This document shows positions 12,889 through 26,127 of a DNA stretch of 64,000 bases, in pieces. A program made the translations under genes and the position numbers. Every line of letters begins with the position of its first letter. Position 1 is the first letter of the stretch. The notes under the pieces were generated by a model. The model saw only the letters and a program-made list of their open reading frames with translations. It was not told the origin of the DNA and ran no database searches. Location: contig CM049319.1 of assembly GCA_026874595.1 (NCBI GenBank), forward strand, positions 4,862,601 to 4,926,600, written 5' to 3'. This stretch comes from Sipunculus nudus (lineage: Eukaryota > Annelida > Sipuncula > Golfingiida > Sipunculidae).

Positions 12889-15800
12889 CTATCCTATATG
12901 TTTTTCCCCAGCTAACTCGTCCATGTGCCACCAGTAATCAATGTTCGGGAAGACCTGTACTGGTTTGTCTTCAATATGCAGCATCCCACATAATCTACAC
13001 CACAGGTCGGTGTTGATAAACGCCCCACGGTTCTTCCACCGGAAGTACTCGTTGTAGGCGGTGTTGTTCCGGTCCAGCTCTAGCAGATATTCCGCCAGGG
13101 CGTACGCGTCCTCGAAGTCGTCCACGTGAATGAACGAACCAGGGGGCGCCACGTGTTCATAATCTGCCCTCTCCGGTCCCATGACGATTGGTATCACGTC
13201 ATTTCTGAAAATACATTAAACACTTGGCAGCATGCATGAAAAAAATTCTTTATGGAGCCAATTCCCGCTGGTTAAACAATCTGTCCATGCAATTGTCATC
13301 ATTGCCCTCTACTGAATTTGGAATATTACAAGGCAACAGGACAACCTAACCAGGGCAATTATCCCCCGTGCGATTACCCTCCGACATTTCCCGTGACAAT
13401 TACCCGTAGACAACTACCCCATTATATCTTATTGTATAAGTACATAGAATATATACTGTTTAATATTTACAGTTAACAAAACAAAACAAAAAGTCCATTA
13501 AATTTATTAAATGCTAGGAGTTAAAAATAAATAATAATTAAACTAAAAATGGAATAAAATTATGTAGGGTATTCCCATGATTGGTTTGTTATTGAGATGA
13601 TGCTTGTATATATAATAACTTTATCATCAGACCCATATGTTCCTTGGCTGTTTAAGTGAAGGGAAATCTGCGAAATAACACGGCCACCTGCGGGACCAGA
13701 TGATCTACATTAGTCCGTGACCAAAAAGGTGGTCGTCTTAGCGGAGTTGTCGTTGTAGCGGGGCGTGGGCAAAATTTCACTGTATAATGCAGTAATTTTA
13801 TTAAGTATAGGACTGATGAGGCAGTAAACGCCATTACCAGTTTTCTGTACAAGATAAAACTATCCAGGATCTCCGCAGTCATATTGATTTTCAGAAATAT
13901 CCATCCATCCATTCCTGTGTTTTAGCATTGTCACAAAATATGAATTTATTGTTTTAGCATTGTCACCAAAAAAAAATTTATTCACGGTCTAGGCCACTCT
14001 CATAGTAAAGTTCATGGCACCATTTTATGTATGCTTAAGTGAATCCGATGACCCACATCTATTCATGTGGCCAATATCGAAGAAGTCAAATAAAGTATTA
14101 GTTTTGTTTTTAAATATGTTACTCAAACTGTTGTCAAGGAAACCGGTTGTACATGGCATCACCAAGGCACGACAAGATAAAGTTATTTTAGATTTTTGGT
14201 CATTTCGATTTTCAGAACAACCCATCACCCAACTCGTAAGAAACTTGATGTTTTGTGTGAATATCACACTCTAAGTTGATGTCATAAATAGGCGTCGTCC
14301 TCTCATCAATACCTGTGAACATATCCAGTTTGAAAAAAAAAGTCAGTCGAATATTTAAACCTATCTTGTTAACAGGAATGATCCAGAGCGATGGAGCTCT
14401 TATAAGCGATGTTGTTTGGATTTTCTATATTTTTTAACAAGAATTTGCAAACATGCAGAATGCAAGCAAGCAGCCTCCGCCATATGTAAGGGGGGGGGGG
14501 GGGACCTATTGTGTGATGCTCCCAAAACCGTGTTTGTATTCCCAGATTTATTCGTGGATAAGTGACTTTATATTGGTGATATTCCTTGATGATTTTCTTG
14601 AATCCAGAGCATGTGCCAGATCCACACCAAAATGTAATCAATTCTTTTTTGGCCCATTTCCGAAATGCTCTGAAAATTTCATGAGATTCCATTCATGATT
14701 GTTATGTTGTGAACAAACACACAAACACATACACACGCACGACGGCGGATGAACGCATACCCCCCTGGGAAATCGCAGGGTCAGTAACGAAAACTTGCAT
14801 CCAATTTACTCCCTCTGGTTGTCTAATGTGTTGTAACCTTTAGATTTAGCAAGAATTCTGCCTACAGATTCAGAAGAGGCGACCGATGCAGCACAACTCG
14901 GCCGCACTGCCCAGCCAGGTGACTAAGAAATGATGCAAGGAGAAGAGGCCAGCCACACCCGGCGCAAGCCACAACAAGCTGGAAGCAACCTGGATGCTGG
15001 TTGCATGTATCTGGAGCTCGCATGAAACAAGTCGCAAAGACAATTTGTCATTGTCCATAGATATCTTTAAAGATTCTTAAATTTTACGATGTAGTCAATG
15101 GGAGAATATTGATTTTAAGTCATTACGGTATATGACATGTGGGTTATTTACGGTAATTATGCCAGCAGACCAAGATGACAACATCTGGCTAGGTCATTAT
15201 GCTGTGTTATCATCAGTTATCTTTTAATTGATTTTTCCATATAATGTAGTGTCATTGCTCGGTATAAATCAAGATATATATATGTCAGTGTATCGATCGT
15301 CTTGGTTTTGACAGTCCGCCGGATTTGCTATATTTTTTCTCCACAAAACACCACGCAGTCAATGCGGGTGCATTTACAAAAGTATCCTCGGTACCTATAT
15401 ACTATGTCCGCTGGAATATCGTGACTACAGCGTGTATGGTAGACATCACATAACGTTAAACATGGCTGTGCCTGTCGCTCCGATAGCGCATCCCTCCGCA
15501 AGTTTATAATTAACAACTTTATAATTAAAAAAAAAAAATCACCCAAATATCTAGTATTGATCGTAGCACATTTCTAAAATGGATGACAGAAATTGCTACA
15601 AATACATTTCAATTAGCAGGAGAAGAGGTACACATATTTAGAAAAAAGTACTTATTCGGTGCGAAAGAATTTAAAACATATATTAATCAAATCAGCTTTC
15701 ACTGGTCTCAAGGTGCACCTTTCCTTTATCTAACTCCCTGCAAATGTCATCGATATTTATTTATTTTACAAAAGAAGTAAAGACCAGACAAGGCAACAGG

Positions 15801-16850
15801 CCTTCTGTCAGGCGGACAAGCGTGAAAACATCTCTTCCGTTCGAATTAATAGACAAATAAAAAATGGAGTTCGACCTACCTGAGTGCTCGTGATAAAACC
15901 TCCGTTATAAAATCTTTGCTGTTCTCTCTTTCAAATGCCAAATAAAACTTGTAAACGTTACTCAGCATGACGTCACATCGCTGTTCAGCTTGTTTCGGGC
16001 AAACGGAAGTTCCGCAGGCGCCATATACATCCAGGCCCAGATTTTGCGCCATTCTGTTTGCGTAATATACCCTCTGGTTCTGGGTGTCACACGTTGAGGC
16101 AAACCAGGCAGCTTGCTTGGTCTTCCCTCGGGCCAGATCTCTGGTATAATCCGTTGCGAATTCTTCAGAAAAATGAACGAATTTTAACACGGGATCGACT
16201 AATGTAGAATCTCTTCTGTATGATATAGTCCAGTTTACTAACCCGAGGATATACCCGAGTCTCGGCGTCTGTGACGGAGGCTTCTTGAGGTGAAGTATCC
16301 ATATTTGACCTGGTGACCGTTGCTGTCTTTGGTATTGCAAAGGGATATATTGGCTAAACACCAAAGCGTCGGCCTTGTTAATACCCGAATAATCCTCAGA
16401 CAATCTACACTCTTTCACTGGGCAGTTTTTAAATAATTCGTCCCCCTTCGGCAAGAATCCTAATCCGTCGTAAAGGAGTATTGTTTTAACAGAATTTCTT
16501 CTACCATTCAAACCCATCTGACTGATATATAAAAGTTGTTGAATAATTCTGTCATCTCCAGGGTATGTTGAATTTGGCCACAAGGTAGAGCTGTCCACCT
16601 GATACTGGTCCACATCGAAGAGGTGGCTAAATTCAAGTATTTCCTCAAAATTTTCCTCATACACAGGGTCACTTGACAATGAAGCATCGAAAGTTGCCCG
16701 ACGCTTCCTTTGCGGGGAGTTATGCCTTTGAAACGTCCACAGGAAATATAGATAACAGAAAGTTGCGAAAAACAAAATTATAAGTTTGAGAAAGATTGCT
16801 CTCCTCATATTGGTCACCGCCGTGGTGGTTTCTGGGATACCTTTATCCAT
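12889..16850 (-). CDS. Alpha-1,3-fucosyltransferase-like protein (GT10), two exons
   Basis: Predicted to move L-fucose from GDP-fucose onto N-acetylglucosamine-containing glycans in the Golgi. Exon 1 is 16850-15880 and exon 2 is 13204-12889. The donor is AG/GTAGGT, the acceptor TTTTCAG/A, and the join falls inside an Arg codon, giving 428 residues. A cytoplasmic tail of about 17 residues, a membrane anchor at about 18-39 and a stem make it type II. GT10 signatures are NWTISYRRDS (206-215), KTKQAAWFAS (243-252), YKFYLAFERENSKDFITE (300-317), then PIVMG, APPGSFIHVDDF and a C-terminal CRLC. Possible N-glycosylation sites are N93 and N206. A second Met at residue 15 is an alternative start just before the anchor. 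A minus-strand AATAAA sits 17 bp past the stop. Length and motifs fit an intact family member. Acceptor and linkage specificity (FutA-like core versus FutC-like) cannot be read from sequence. Confidence 0.93.
13335..13425. repeat. Degenerate CAATTACCC tandem words
   Basis: Words such as GGCAATTATCCC, GCGATTACCC, GACAATTACCC and GACAACTACCCC follow one another at roughly 14-20 bp spacing. This is probably a remnant of a repeat inside the intron. Confidence 0.5.
14450..14775 (-). repeat. Interspersed repeat family A, copy 3 (intronic)
   Basis: The ordered words are AGCCTCCGCC, then after a G homopolymer GTGTGATGCTCCCAAAACC, ATATTCCTTGATGA, CACACCAAAATGTAATC, GAGATTCCATTCATGATTG and TATGTTGTGAACA, ending in GGCGGATGAACGCATACC. 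It lies wholly inside the fucosyltransferase intron, transcribed in the orientation of copy 1. No effect on the splice sites is apparent. Confidence 0.85.
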
Positions 16851-17354
16851 CAGTGACCTTCACCTTTAGTTGTTGCCTGAGTACGTTAATGTGATTATAC
16901 AAACAAAACAATGGAGTGTAGCTGAGCCGTGTGGCATTAAACATTCATGATGAGCACAACCCAGACCAAACCAGCTACCATACCGTAAATGATGCCAGTA
17001 GTTCCACGAGTAAATTTCTGAGTGTGAAACAATATGATGTAAAGTAGTGTATTATTTAGTCCAGCAAGTAAATTTCCATACTGCGTACACGCAAAAGTGT
17101 CATTGTACATGAATAGTTATTTCTAACCGTAGTCCACGGATCGATTTAAAAGTTATACTCACTATACGGGCTGTCAAAGTGCGTATTAATGTTGCATACG
17201 CAGGTGCTTGGTACATAATTTCTTATGTATTGGTCCGACACCATATATATTAATATATCTCAATGATAAGCTGTACGTCGGTGAGAGAGTACCCTTATCT
17301 CTGTTATCTGAAGCGTGGATAAAATAACACCTGGGATGTTCGTGAACACTAACT

Positions 17355-17862
17355 TTTATGTGCTCATATTATATTATATTATATTATATAATGTTAAATT
17401 ATATTATTATTTTGTATTATATTATATTACATTATTATATTGTATTATATTATATTAAAATATTATATTATTATATTATATTATATTATATTTTATAATT
17501 TTATTGTATAATATTACATTATATTATATTTTATTACATTATATCACATTATATTATATAACATTTTATTACATTATATTATAAAACATACATGTATTTT
17601 ATATCATATTATGCTATATTATATTATATAATATTATATAACTTTATTACATTTTATTATATTATGTTACATTATATTATACAATATTAAACTAAATTAC
17701 ATTATACTATATATTATACTAAATTATTATATAATATTATATTTGATTATATTACTTATATGTATTTTATATTATATTATACTATATTATTATATTATAT
17801 CATATTATATTATATTATATTATATTATATAAAATTACATTACATTATATTATATCGTTACG
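17355..17862. repeat. ATATT-type satellite, block 1
   Basis: About 500 bp consisting almost entirely of ATATT/TTATA words with scattered substitutions; the base period is five. It lies upstream (5') of the fucosyltransferase gene. It ends sharply at about 17862, where ordinary sequence begins. Confidence 0.9.
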
Positions 17863-18119
17863 CACTCTTGCATTAGGACAGGTCGGCGGGACTTCGGCCC
17901 GGTTTGTGCGGGGTGGGTTTTCCATTGACCGAGTTGACATGGAGCAAGTTTACCCAATAATGTTGCATTTCTGATGATTATGTAAAATTTCGAAAAAAGA
18001 TCCCTTTTCGACACATTTGGCATCGTTCACGGCAGTTCAAGACCAAAACTTCCTTTTCCGTGGTCAGTTGGCCACAGTGGGATTTCTTAACAACTTAAGG
18101 GTGCCACCATCGTCAATTA
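17863..18119. other. Unique-looking segment between two satellite blocks
   Basis: About 257 bp of ordinary composition, including a GC-rich patch with GGTCGGCGGGACTTCGGCCC, separates two ATATT blocks. It could be an insertion into the array. No terminal repeats or target duplication were identified, and no gene is seen. Confidence 0.45.
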
Positions 18120-18267
18120 TAATATACATGTATCTTATATTATATTTTGTCTTATATATTATATCGCATTATCTTGTTTAACATTATTCTAAATTATATT
18201 ATATTATATTATATTTACTTATATTATATTATATTATATTATAGTATATTATAGTATATAATATTAC
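18120..18267. repeat. ATATT-type satellite, block 2
   Basis: A shorter continuation of the same pentanucleotide-based array. Confidence 0.85.
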
Positions 18268-18546
18268 ACAATCCCCCAGATTCACTGAAGGAGGACTAAT
18301 GTTCCGGTTGCCATGAATAGTCCTTTGACCCGTAGCATGTAGAACACTTTTAATCATGACCCCACTCAAGTTTCATGTCTGAATTCGCACGGGCTTGCTC
18401 ATTTTCTTTTTATTTCTAACGGCAAAGTTTAATGGTATGAGAGACGGATACGTAAAAGTACAGACATTTCTTCCATGCCATTTTTTTAAATTAATTTTTT
18501 AGGTCACAAATTTCTATTCAAGTTAAAAATGAAGTTAGTTTTTTTC

Positions 18547-18756
18547 TTTTTTTTCTTCAGGGCTCAAATCGTATTATTTCTTCGATCATTTTTTTCCAAT
18601 AAGCAAAAGTTGAGTAATTCAGATCTCTAAAATACGAAAAATTTGTTTGATGACAAACACATTTTTCGTATTTTAGAGATCTGAATTACTCAACTTTTGC
18701 TTATTGGAAAAAAATGATCGAAGAAATAATACGATCTGAGCCCTGAAGAAAAAAAA
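18547..18756. repeat. Near-perfect ~104 bp inverted repeat (palindrome)
   Basis: The left arm 18547-18650 and right arm 18653-18756 are reverse complements with only two mismatches seen (18567/18736 and 18643/18660). Between them is effectively a 4-base loop ATGA (18650-18653). As single-stranded DNA or RNA this would fold into one ~210 base hairpin. The outer ends run into poly-T and poly-A. There is no reading frame. It could be a fold-back transposon derivative or an inverted duplication. Confidence 0.95.
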
Positions 18757-21700
18757 AAGAAAATACATGTTGAATTCAGTTTTAAAGTCCTAATTATGAA
18801 ACCGTTGGAAACACGAAATGACATATATATTTCTTGGTTTGAAAAACATTACACAAATATCAAAGTTCATAGAGTAGCGCCGCATCTCATGGACTTCCGG
18901 ACATATGGACCAGCCTTACACGTTAAGTTTTTCTATTTTTGTGTTTTATATTCTTATTGTAATTTATATTGTTTTGTGTTATATGTTTTTGTAAGACTGG
19001 CTGTGGTAGCCATAACAGATTGAACTATTCAGGCCACTCGAGTACACCTGTATATATATTTATATACTTTATCAGTATTTGTCCCAGTCTAAATTAAAGA
19101 CTACGCGGCGTAACGTGCATTGGCATTTGACATTGGCAAAGACATTCCTGTATGAATGTATATCAGGTCTGAACGATAGGGTTTGTTCAGGATGAACCTC
19201 ACTCATGTGTATTATAACGTTATTATAACAAATAATATAAACGTAATTTATTCGTATTTCTGACGATAATCACACATATTCTATCATTGTCCTTTTATGC
19301 ACAGTCTATCTGGGAAAACAATCGACAAATCCCCTGAACTATGGCCAGCTGCAAAAAATCTGCCACAGACAAATATGAAGAAAAGGACCAAAACCTCCTC
19401 CCAGAGTTTCATACTCTCTTTCACTCCCAACTTGTATTATGGAATATAGAAATTTTCATTTACGAAAATAATTGTTGCTCAGTTTTTCATACTTTATTAT
19501 TTACGATTTACATCAGATAAAACATTCCACAACACACGATAGGCCAACTTTTATGACGACAAGGAGACTGACGTATGTCATATCGTTAATTGTCCAATGT
19601 CAGATGCTCCGTTGGTACACTATTGAGGAGAATATGTCTAACTTATAAAGTGATTGGAAGGAATTCTCTTAATGTAAAAGTGGTGTCTTTATTCCTGTTA
19701 AAAATAAAATGTCCCCCTGCGCCCATGGTTGCTATAGATTTAAACCCCCACCGCCCACTTTTTTAAAGCGAGTATATCTGTCTTAGCCGGTTGCACAACA
19801 GTGACAGGCGCCTCAATGTTAACGCAACGGTGTGTAACGAGGTCGGGGTAAATGGCTGTTGTATGTGGGTTTCAATACAATAATCAAGTCCAGTGTGGTA
19901 ACACACACGTTTATTCAGCTCCAGACGGCCATGTTGATCTAGACACTTATAACCTTAAGAACACGTTCAGATATGTAGTCAAGAGAGTGCCCTGTAGGGG
20001 GCAGCACCTGACGGAGTGCAAACCATTACAGCTGTTACTGATAGCAAAGCAGCACTTAGATGACATATGTTGATCACTGAATGTTGAAGTTCGTCTATAT
20101 TATGCAGCAGGTTTTTTTGTAGTTTAGAATAAATTTTGGCAGAACCATTCTTTCGGTCAATTTGGTATGTAAATTTCGTGACTTTGTGCCGCCATCTAGC
20201 GACGGTTGTATATACGGAATAACTGGTGGCACAGGCATTTTTTATTTATCTCAAGATCTCGATATGATTCATTTTTTAAATCAAAACAAGTTGCCTATGA
20301 GCTGTGACTTCAAGGTTAATCTTGACATATCTTGAGGCCATAATACAACTGCATAGGTCACAGTGACCTAATTTGGCGGTCGGTAAAATGACAGTTGACC
20401 GGGAATCTCTTTTCATATTTTTTCCCCTTTTTTTACTGTATATATATTTTATTGAAAAAAAACATACAGTACTCATTTCATACATTTTGTACACAATCAA
20501 ATCAAACACAATGTTACATTTTATATAAAGCACAAAACTTGCATTAAACTTAGTTATATTAGGATCTTTCCTAGATTTTAAATCATGTTTCTGGTATGAT
20601 TTTTACGGTTAAGATTCATATCCTGTTACAGGAACCTATTCACAAACCAGGTATTAAAGATTCATGAAATACAGTGTTTGCTCCCTGAAACTGTACGGCA
20701 TATGTAAATATCTCGTTCTAAAACCGTGAGCTTACACAAGAGGGAAAACACTTGCACTGAGGGCAACCAGAGGGGGGATACGTTAACTTAGAGCGCATGC
20801 AACCTGGTGGCTGTATCGAGCAACTTAAAAAATCAAGAATTAAAAAAGATGTATATTGACAATAAATGAGTTTTCATTTCACTCAAACATATACAATTAA
20901 AAATCAAGGAAACATTTATTATTTAAGGGTCAGTATACCTAAATTGCCTTGACTATATAGATAACCCATAATTATCTACATACAGCATGATTGGTAACAG
21001 TAAACCTTCTAACAATTATGATTAACTTCTATTTTTCCCAAATCCATGGTATCTCCTCAAATCCTAGTGCATGCATCTTGCTGTACAAATAACTAGAAAG
21101 TGGCCAGGGACCGAATGTATTCCCTTGCAAATTTTCGTGAACTTGAACCATTTCCGGGATCTTTCAAGGATCCATGACAAATGTTGGTTTATGTGTGTGC
21201 TACGCAGGCGCTGGGAATATATAAATCTAAGCTCTTAGAATTGTGTGTCACGGTTCACTAACTTCATGGTTGTATGGCAGGCCGACCAAAGATGAATCTA
21301 GTACTTGTGAAAGGAGCTGGTATCGCCTCAGATCGGGTTAATAAAAAAGCCCTATCTCCCAACGGTAAAAAATTCCATTAATAAAAAAATACAATAAAAC
21401 GTATTATAGTGACCCAGAACCTTCAAAATTCAATGTTCCTCAGATGTTCTTCCCACCATTTCATAAAAATATTTTTTAACCTTTTGAGTTAAGTTGCTAT
21501 TAGACAAAGCAACCAACCACCTAGACAAAATAGTATACCTCGTTGTTTAGGTAAACTTATGAACCATGGCCTGAAATAAAATTAACTGCATTAAAAAATA
21601 ACTTTTTGGGTATGATAATTAACAGATAATATCTTTCGCTGCTCAAGGCTAGATTTGGAGTGACACAAGAGGTATTCAGTGAGGCATTCGTTTTGAACGG

Positions 21701-22640
21701 ACACGGAGTGCATTTGACCAAAAACATGAAAATAAAACATTATTGGTCGCTTCTTACAAGCTTTTAAATCGGTGCTATTTTGAATGGTTAAACCAATATT
21801 TTGGCAAGTAAAGTTACAAAATTATATTCATGATGGAGCTCTTTCCTATTAATAAGTTCATATTTTTACTAATAATATAATGTGCTTGCTGGAAGACATC
21901 AACCACACATAGCACGTGTACCTAACATGTGAAATCCATGTTTCTGTAATATTATAGTAAACTTGAAAACAATATAATGTTTTTTTTCCACCAGGATTTT
22001 TAACTTTAATATATCATAAGTGAATTTCAAAAGAAACAGTTGAAGCAATATGTTCCACATTACAACCTGTTTTTGCCTAAATGCGGTGACATTTGGTCTT
22101 TGGAATTTGGTATTCTTAACCGTTTTTCATAATATTCTTGTAAAATAAAAACTTGAAAAAAACTTCAGACTTCTGTTGTGAAATTCATATAAAAATGCAG
22201 ACAGGTTGAGGTTTCAGAACACATTTAGAAGTAATCTTCTCACGGGATGGGTGTGGCACTAATAACATATGAAGTTTGTAAATTGATTTGCACATCGTGA
22301 TTCCGGTAGGCTTTTTACACAACTGCATGTATTTGAAGTTGTTTGCAAATTATTTAGATGACAGTGCCTGTAAAACCACTATGTTTACAGCATAAATAAT
22401 AAGGCTTAATTTGGAAAATTATATATATGATTATCTATTTTGTGGCAATTACGTATATTTAAAAAATACACGTGTTCCGGGAAGGGACTTAATTGCCACT
22501 AAAACTCACACATGCCAGTTACAGACGATAGCTACAGAATGACCATGTGAACTTTTTACTCAAACCCAGAAATTTGGCTACATGGGTTTGAAGTAGAAAT
22601 TACTAACGTTTTTACTAACAGAACAGGGCAACAGCCACTT
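18757..22640. other. No supported gene
   Basis: AT-rich sequence. An open frame at 19852-20073 (73 residues) has no recognisable domain and no coding support. No RNA gene is recognised. Confidence 0.5.
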
Positions 22641-22644
22641 AGAA

Positions 22645-22740
22645 ATATGCACTCTCAGGAATGCAGGCTTCCGCAATGTGGGCGGTCCTTAATGTTGGGT
22701 ACTTCGCAACCTGTGTATTTATTCACTCACTAGCTGATAG
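22645..22740 (-). repeat. Interspersed repeat family A, fragment (copy 4)
   Basis: Contains only one end of the family: ATGCACTCTCAGGAATGCAG, GCTTCCGCAATGTGGGCGGT and TTATTCACTCACTAGCTG. The rest is missing. Confidence 0.6.
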
Positions 22741-23879
22741 ACCCGGTATACCGGGCTTATTACCGGGGTTGGGGAGATTTATTAACTGAGATGTGAAATG
22801 TTGGCTCATTTTTTTTATTCTAACAGTTAACAGAAAATATAGGTTTTCAGTGGGAAACTGTCTCCATAAGATATGTATAAACATTTTGGCACGACTGCAG
22901 AATAACGCACGCACCTCTCTGAGGCACAACACTTCTGTGAACAGAAAACGTTTCTATGTACAGCTGCTTGTATCTTAATTTTGCCACTTACTTTTAAATT
23001 ACATGAATCCTTAACATCAGTCGCTCCAATAATTTTAACATTTATTTTGTGGTTCTGTCCTCGTGGCAAGAAATTTATACCCCGGTATGTTTACCTTGAT
23101 GACCTGGCCAGTGATGTTGTTGACATTGCGAACCGGAATGAGACGCGGGGGCATTCAGGTTTTCGATGATATTTGACTGGATTATATCGGTGGACGTATA
23201 AAGATTAGGTTGATGTGAGGAACACATGAAAGATTTATTAAATGTACGTTGCAAGGAAACTGTTCCTGAAGAAAGAAACAGAAATGTGCATACCTCCTAA
23301 GTAGCAGAAGCGGACCCAACGGGACACCATGCAGAGGGTCCGTATTCATTTTCAACCGCCGCAATGTTTATTTTTCATCGTATCAGACAAATTTTGAAGC
23401 CTGAAACACCAGACACCACTCCACCCCACCCAACCCACGCCTGTTCGTGAAATAGGGACCTTGAATTAGGTTTTGTCATTAATCCTCCTTGGTTGAACTC
23501 TCCATTTCATAAAGCGAGAAACATGTGTTTTTCTCTTTTACTGGCCACGCACGTGGGTCAAATCCCTCATTGAAAGCAAGCGTTATTCATATGAACAATG
23601 GTCCTTAGTGTTAGAGGTTAAGTGACCACAATGCACGCATTCCGGTGATTGCCGAAGGCAGTTCGGCTGTGCTCGGTAAAAAACGGAAAAAATCACTCAA
23701 AATTATATGTATATTAAAAATTATTTATTTTCATATCGCCTATGTCACTGCGGGGATAATAACCTTTAAAATGATGTATGGCACAATATTGTACACAGCG
23801 CGGTTTTAGAGAACATTGCGAACAAACGTGAACTGAATTCTTTTTATAAGTATTAGATTGGCTCAAATTGCCAGGTTAA
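22741..23879. other. No supported gene
   Basis: Short overlapping open frames on both strands with no domain. Nothing assignable. Confidence 0.5.
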
Positions 23880-24170
23880 TTGGTGCATATATGCATTCAC
23901 TTATTGGGCCCATATTCCGATGCTGAACCCAGCAAATGTGACTGCACATTTGTGAATATTCCATGGGGGTCCATTCTTGATCCGGATCATGAGCCGGACT
24001 TACATCAAAATATAATCGATTCTTCATTTTCACAGATCGCACACAAAATTCAGCAACCGGTTCTTGGTCTTGTACCTACTCTTTCAATTTTTTAATTGAT
24101 TACACATAGAACCTGTCGTCTGAACAAACAATCAAACAGACAGACATGCAGTGGATGTGAGTTAAGTCTT
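23880..24170 (-). repeat. Interspersed repeat family A, copy 5
   Basis: Shows TTCACTTATTGGGCCCATAT, GTGAATATTCCATGGGGG, GATCCGGATCATGAGCCGGA, CATCAAAATATAATCGATTC and a final GAACAAACAATCAAACAGAC. It is diverged and lacks the clear GGCGGAGG end. Confidence 0.7.
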
Positions 24171-24624
24171 TTCTCTGGAGATAGTCATCAACACGTGTAT
24201 AAAGCCTCCCCGTATATAGGGGTTGACCGGTTTATTTATGTATCAATATCTGGTTAAAACAATTTGTGGATGGAGCCTTGTGAGTAGAACTACAATATCC
24301 ATTTCAATTTATTAAATTGAAAAATAAAATAATTTTTTTTTCCTCCTGCAATTTTAGTGTACGCTTTACTTCCAATATGGCTGATTTTCTATAAATGAAA
24401 TTTCGGAACAGTATGAGTCATTTGTGATTTGCACCTGATATTTAATTTTCACCTTAATCTTATTTTCGAGCTAGTACGTGTACCCCTGATAATTTGTCAG
24501 TCACATAATTAGTAGCTGCATAGTGGTACATGTGTGTGGGCTCCATATGACGCCGGGCATGTGGTAATTTCTCTCAACGTACGTCATTGTTAATATAACG
24601 GCGGACACAACCCTCTCAGGTGGC

Positions 24625-24905
24625 TGGTTTTGCCTCCGCCAGAAGTGTATGCGTTCATTCTAGTTCGTGTGTTTGTTCACAACATATCTCCAACAATCAT
24701 GAATGGAATCTCGTGAAATCTTAAGGGCATTTCGGGAATGTGCCGATGAAGAACGACAAGATTTTGGTGTGGATACTGAATATGGTCCGGATCCAGGTAC
24801 GTCATCATGAAATATTCATATATATAAACAGTCTCTTATGAACGAATGAACCTGGCAATATGGGCCGAATAAGTGAAGGGCGGAATTTAGAGTTCTAGTT
24901 TTAAA
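24625..24905 (+). repeat. Interspersed repeat family A, copy 6
   Basis: Starts TTTTGCCTCCGCCAGAAGTG, then TATGCGTTCATTCTAGTTCG, TTCACAACATATC, TCATGAATGGAATCTCGTGA, CGGGAATGTGCCGATGAAG, TGGTCCGGATCCAGG and GGGCCGAATAAGTGAAG, ending in GGAATTTAGAGTTCTAG. The two ends give the best plus-strand view of the family limits. Confidence 0.85.
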
Positions 24906-26030
24906 CTATGTTATTACTATTACTAACTTGCGCATAACCGGGAAAGAAGGGTTTAAGACAGGGGTTTCGGACTACCAACAACAATATGTAACAATGCCGT
25001 GACATTTTTGCGCTTAATCTAATATTTTAATATGAACATGTGTACTGTAATTTACATTTAACCATGACATTATCTGTAATCTGGGTTTATGATTTGCCTG
25101 CGCGGTACGGGTGCGGCACCACTTCACATGATGCCGTCTCCATCTAAACTTGATTACCATTTATAAATGGCGTCAATTTGACGAAAAGTAAATCAACGTG
25201 TCTTTCATGTACAACTTACGTGGAATTCAACCCACCTCAGTTAATTACCCCTCTTACCACAGAGAGTTCCAGCCAATGTAATATACGCCTCGTTAGCTCC
25301 ATTAGACTTGAGTATCTATACCGAGTCGAGAAATCAGGGCTAGAAAATTAGAATGTGTAACTAGATGTCTGCAATCGCCGAGCTATCCCTGGAAGCCTGG
25401 GAAATGAGCTATGGAGTGTACGACCTTGAGAATTTGGTCAAGGCCGGAATTCAAGAATCAGGTGCAATATTTTCACCATCACTAATGTTGTGACCAAAAG
25501 TCAATTATTATGACCATTAAGGTGGAAATAAACTCATTACCTTAGGCTTAATAGTCTCATGACAATCCCAGATACCTCAGGCTCACAGACTGAATTTATG
25601 TAGGGGCAAAGCAATGTAGCTTATATTCTGGGCTAACATGATCTCTGGAAAAGCTACCAAATTTTCCTTTGATACATGTCGGAGTCTTCTCTGTCTGAAT
25701 AGTTCGGCAATAATAAAATCAAGGTAGATATCGGCAGTCAGGGATTTGCTCTGTGTGAATGGTATACAACATTTGTGGACAGACCAGAGAGATGTCAACC
25801 CGAAGTGGTTATATCATAGTTTTAAACTCAGGTTGCAAGACCAGTACCAGCAACAGTGGCACGAAAGTGTTTCAAATCTGTCGGTTTGCAGATGTTATTC
25901 CTTGTTTAAAGATTATTTTATTGTGAACCTTACTTAACTTTGTTATCATCTAGGTTTCACAGGTCCATGTCAAAATTTAGATCAGGTAATCATAAATTGA
26001 CAGTCAGGGCAGGACGATCTCAAAATCTGT
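24906..26030. other. No supported gene
   Basis: AT-rich DNA with two short overlapping open frames near 25.6-25.9 kb, neither with a recognisable domain. Confidence 0.5.
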
Positions 26031-26033
26031 CCC

Positions 26034-26127
26034 ATAGAGACGGATCATGTCCATAATGTAACTCATAGAGACGGATCATGTCCATAATGTAACTCATAGA
26101 GACGGATCATGTCCATAATGTAACTCA
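26034..26127. repeat. 31 bp tandem repeat, three copies
   Basis: The unit CGGATCATGTCCATAATGTA plus ACTCATAGAGA occurs three times in a row without visible substitutions. Confidence 0.95.

Larger units (their letters stand above)
13205..15879 (-). other. Intron of the fucosyltransferase gene
   Basis: A 2675 bp intron bounded by GTAGGT on its 5' side (15879-15874) and TTTTCAG on its 3' side. It splits the conserved GT10 catalytic domain just before the PIVMG motif. It carries a family A repeat (about 14450-14775) and a decayed patch of CAATTACCC-like words (about 13335-13425). No further exon is needed, because the two coding parts join in frame. Confidence 0.9.

Noticed and set aside
19852-20073. 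73-codon frame with a cysteine-containing product
   Set aside because: No signal peptide, no known domain, no splice context; AT-rich surroundings with many chance frames of this size.
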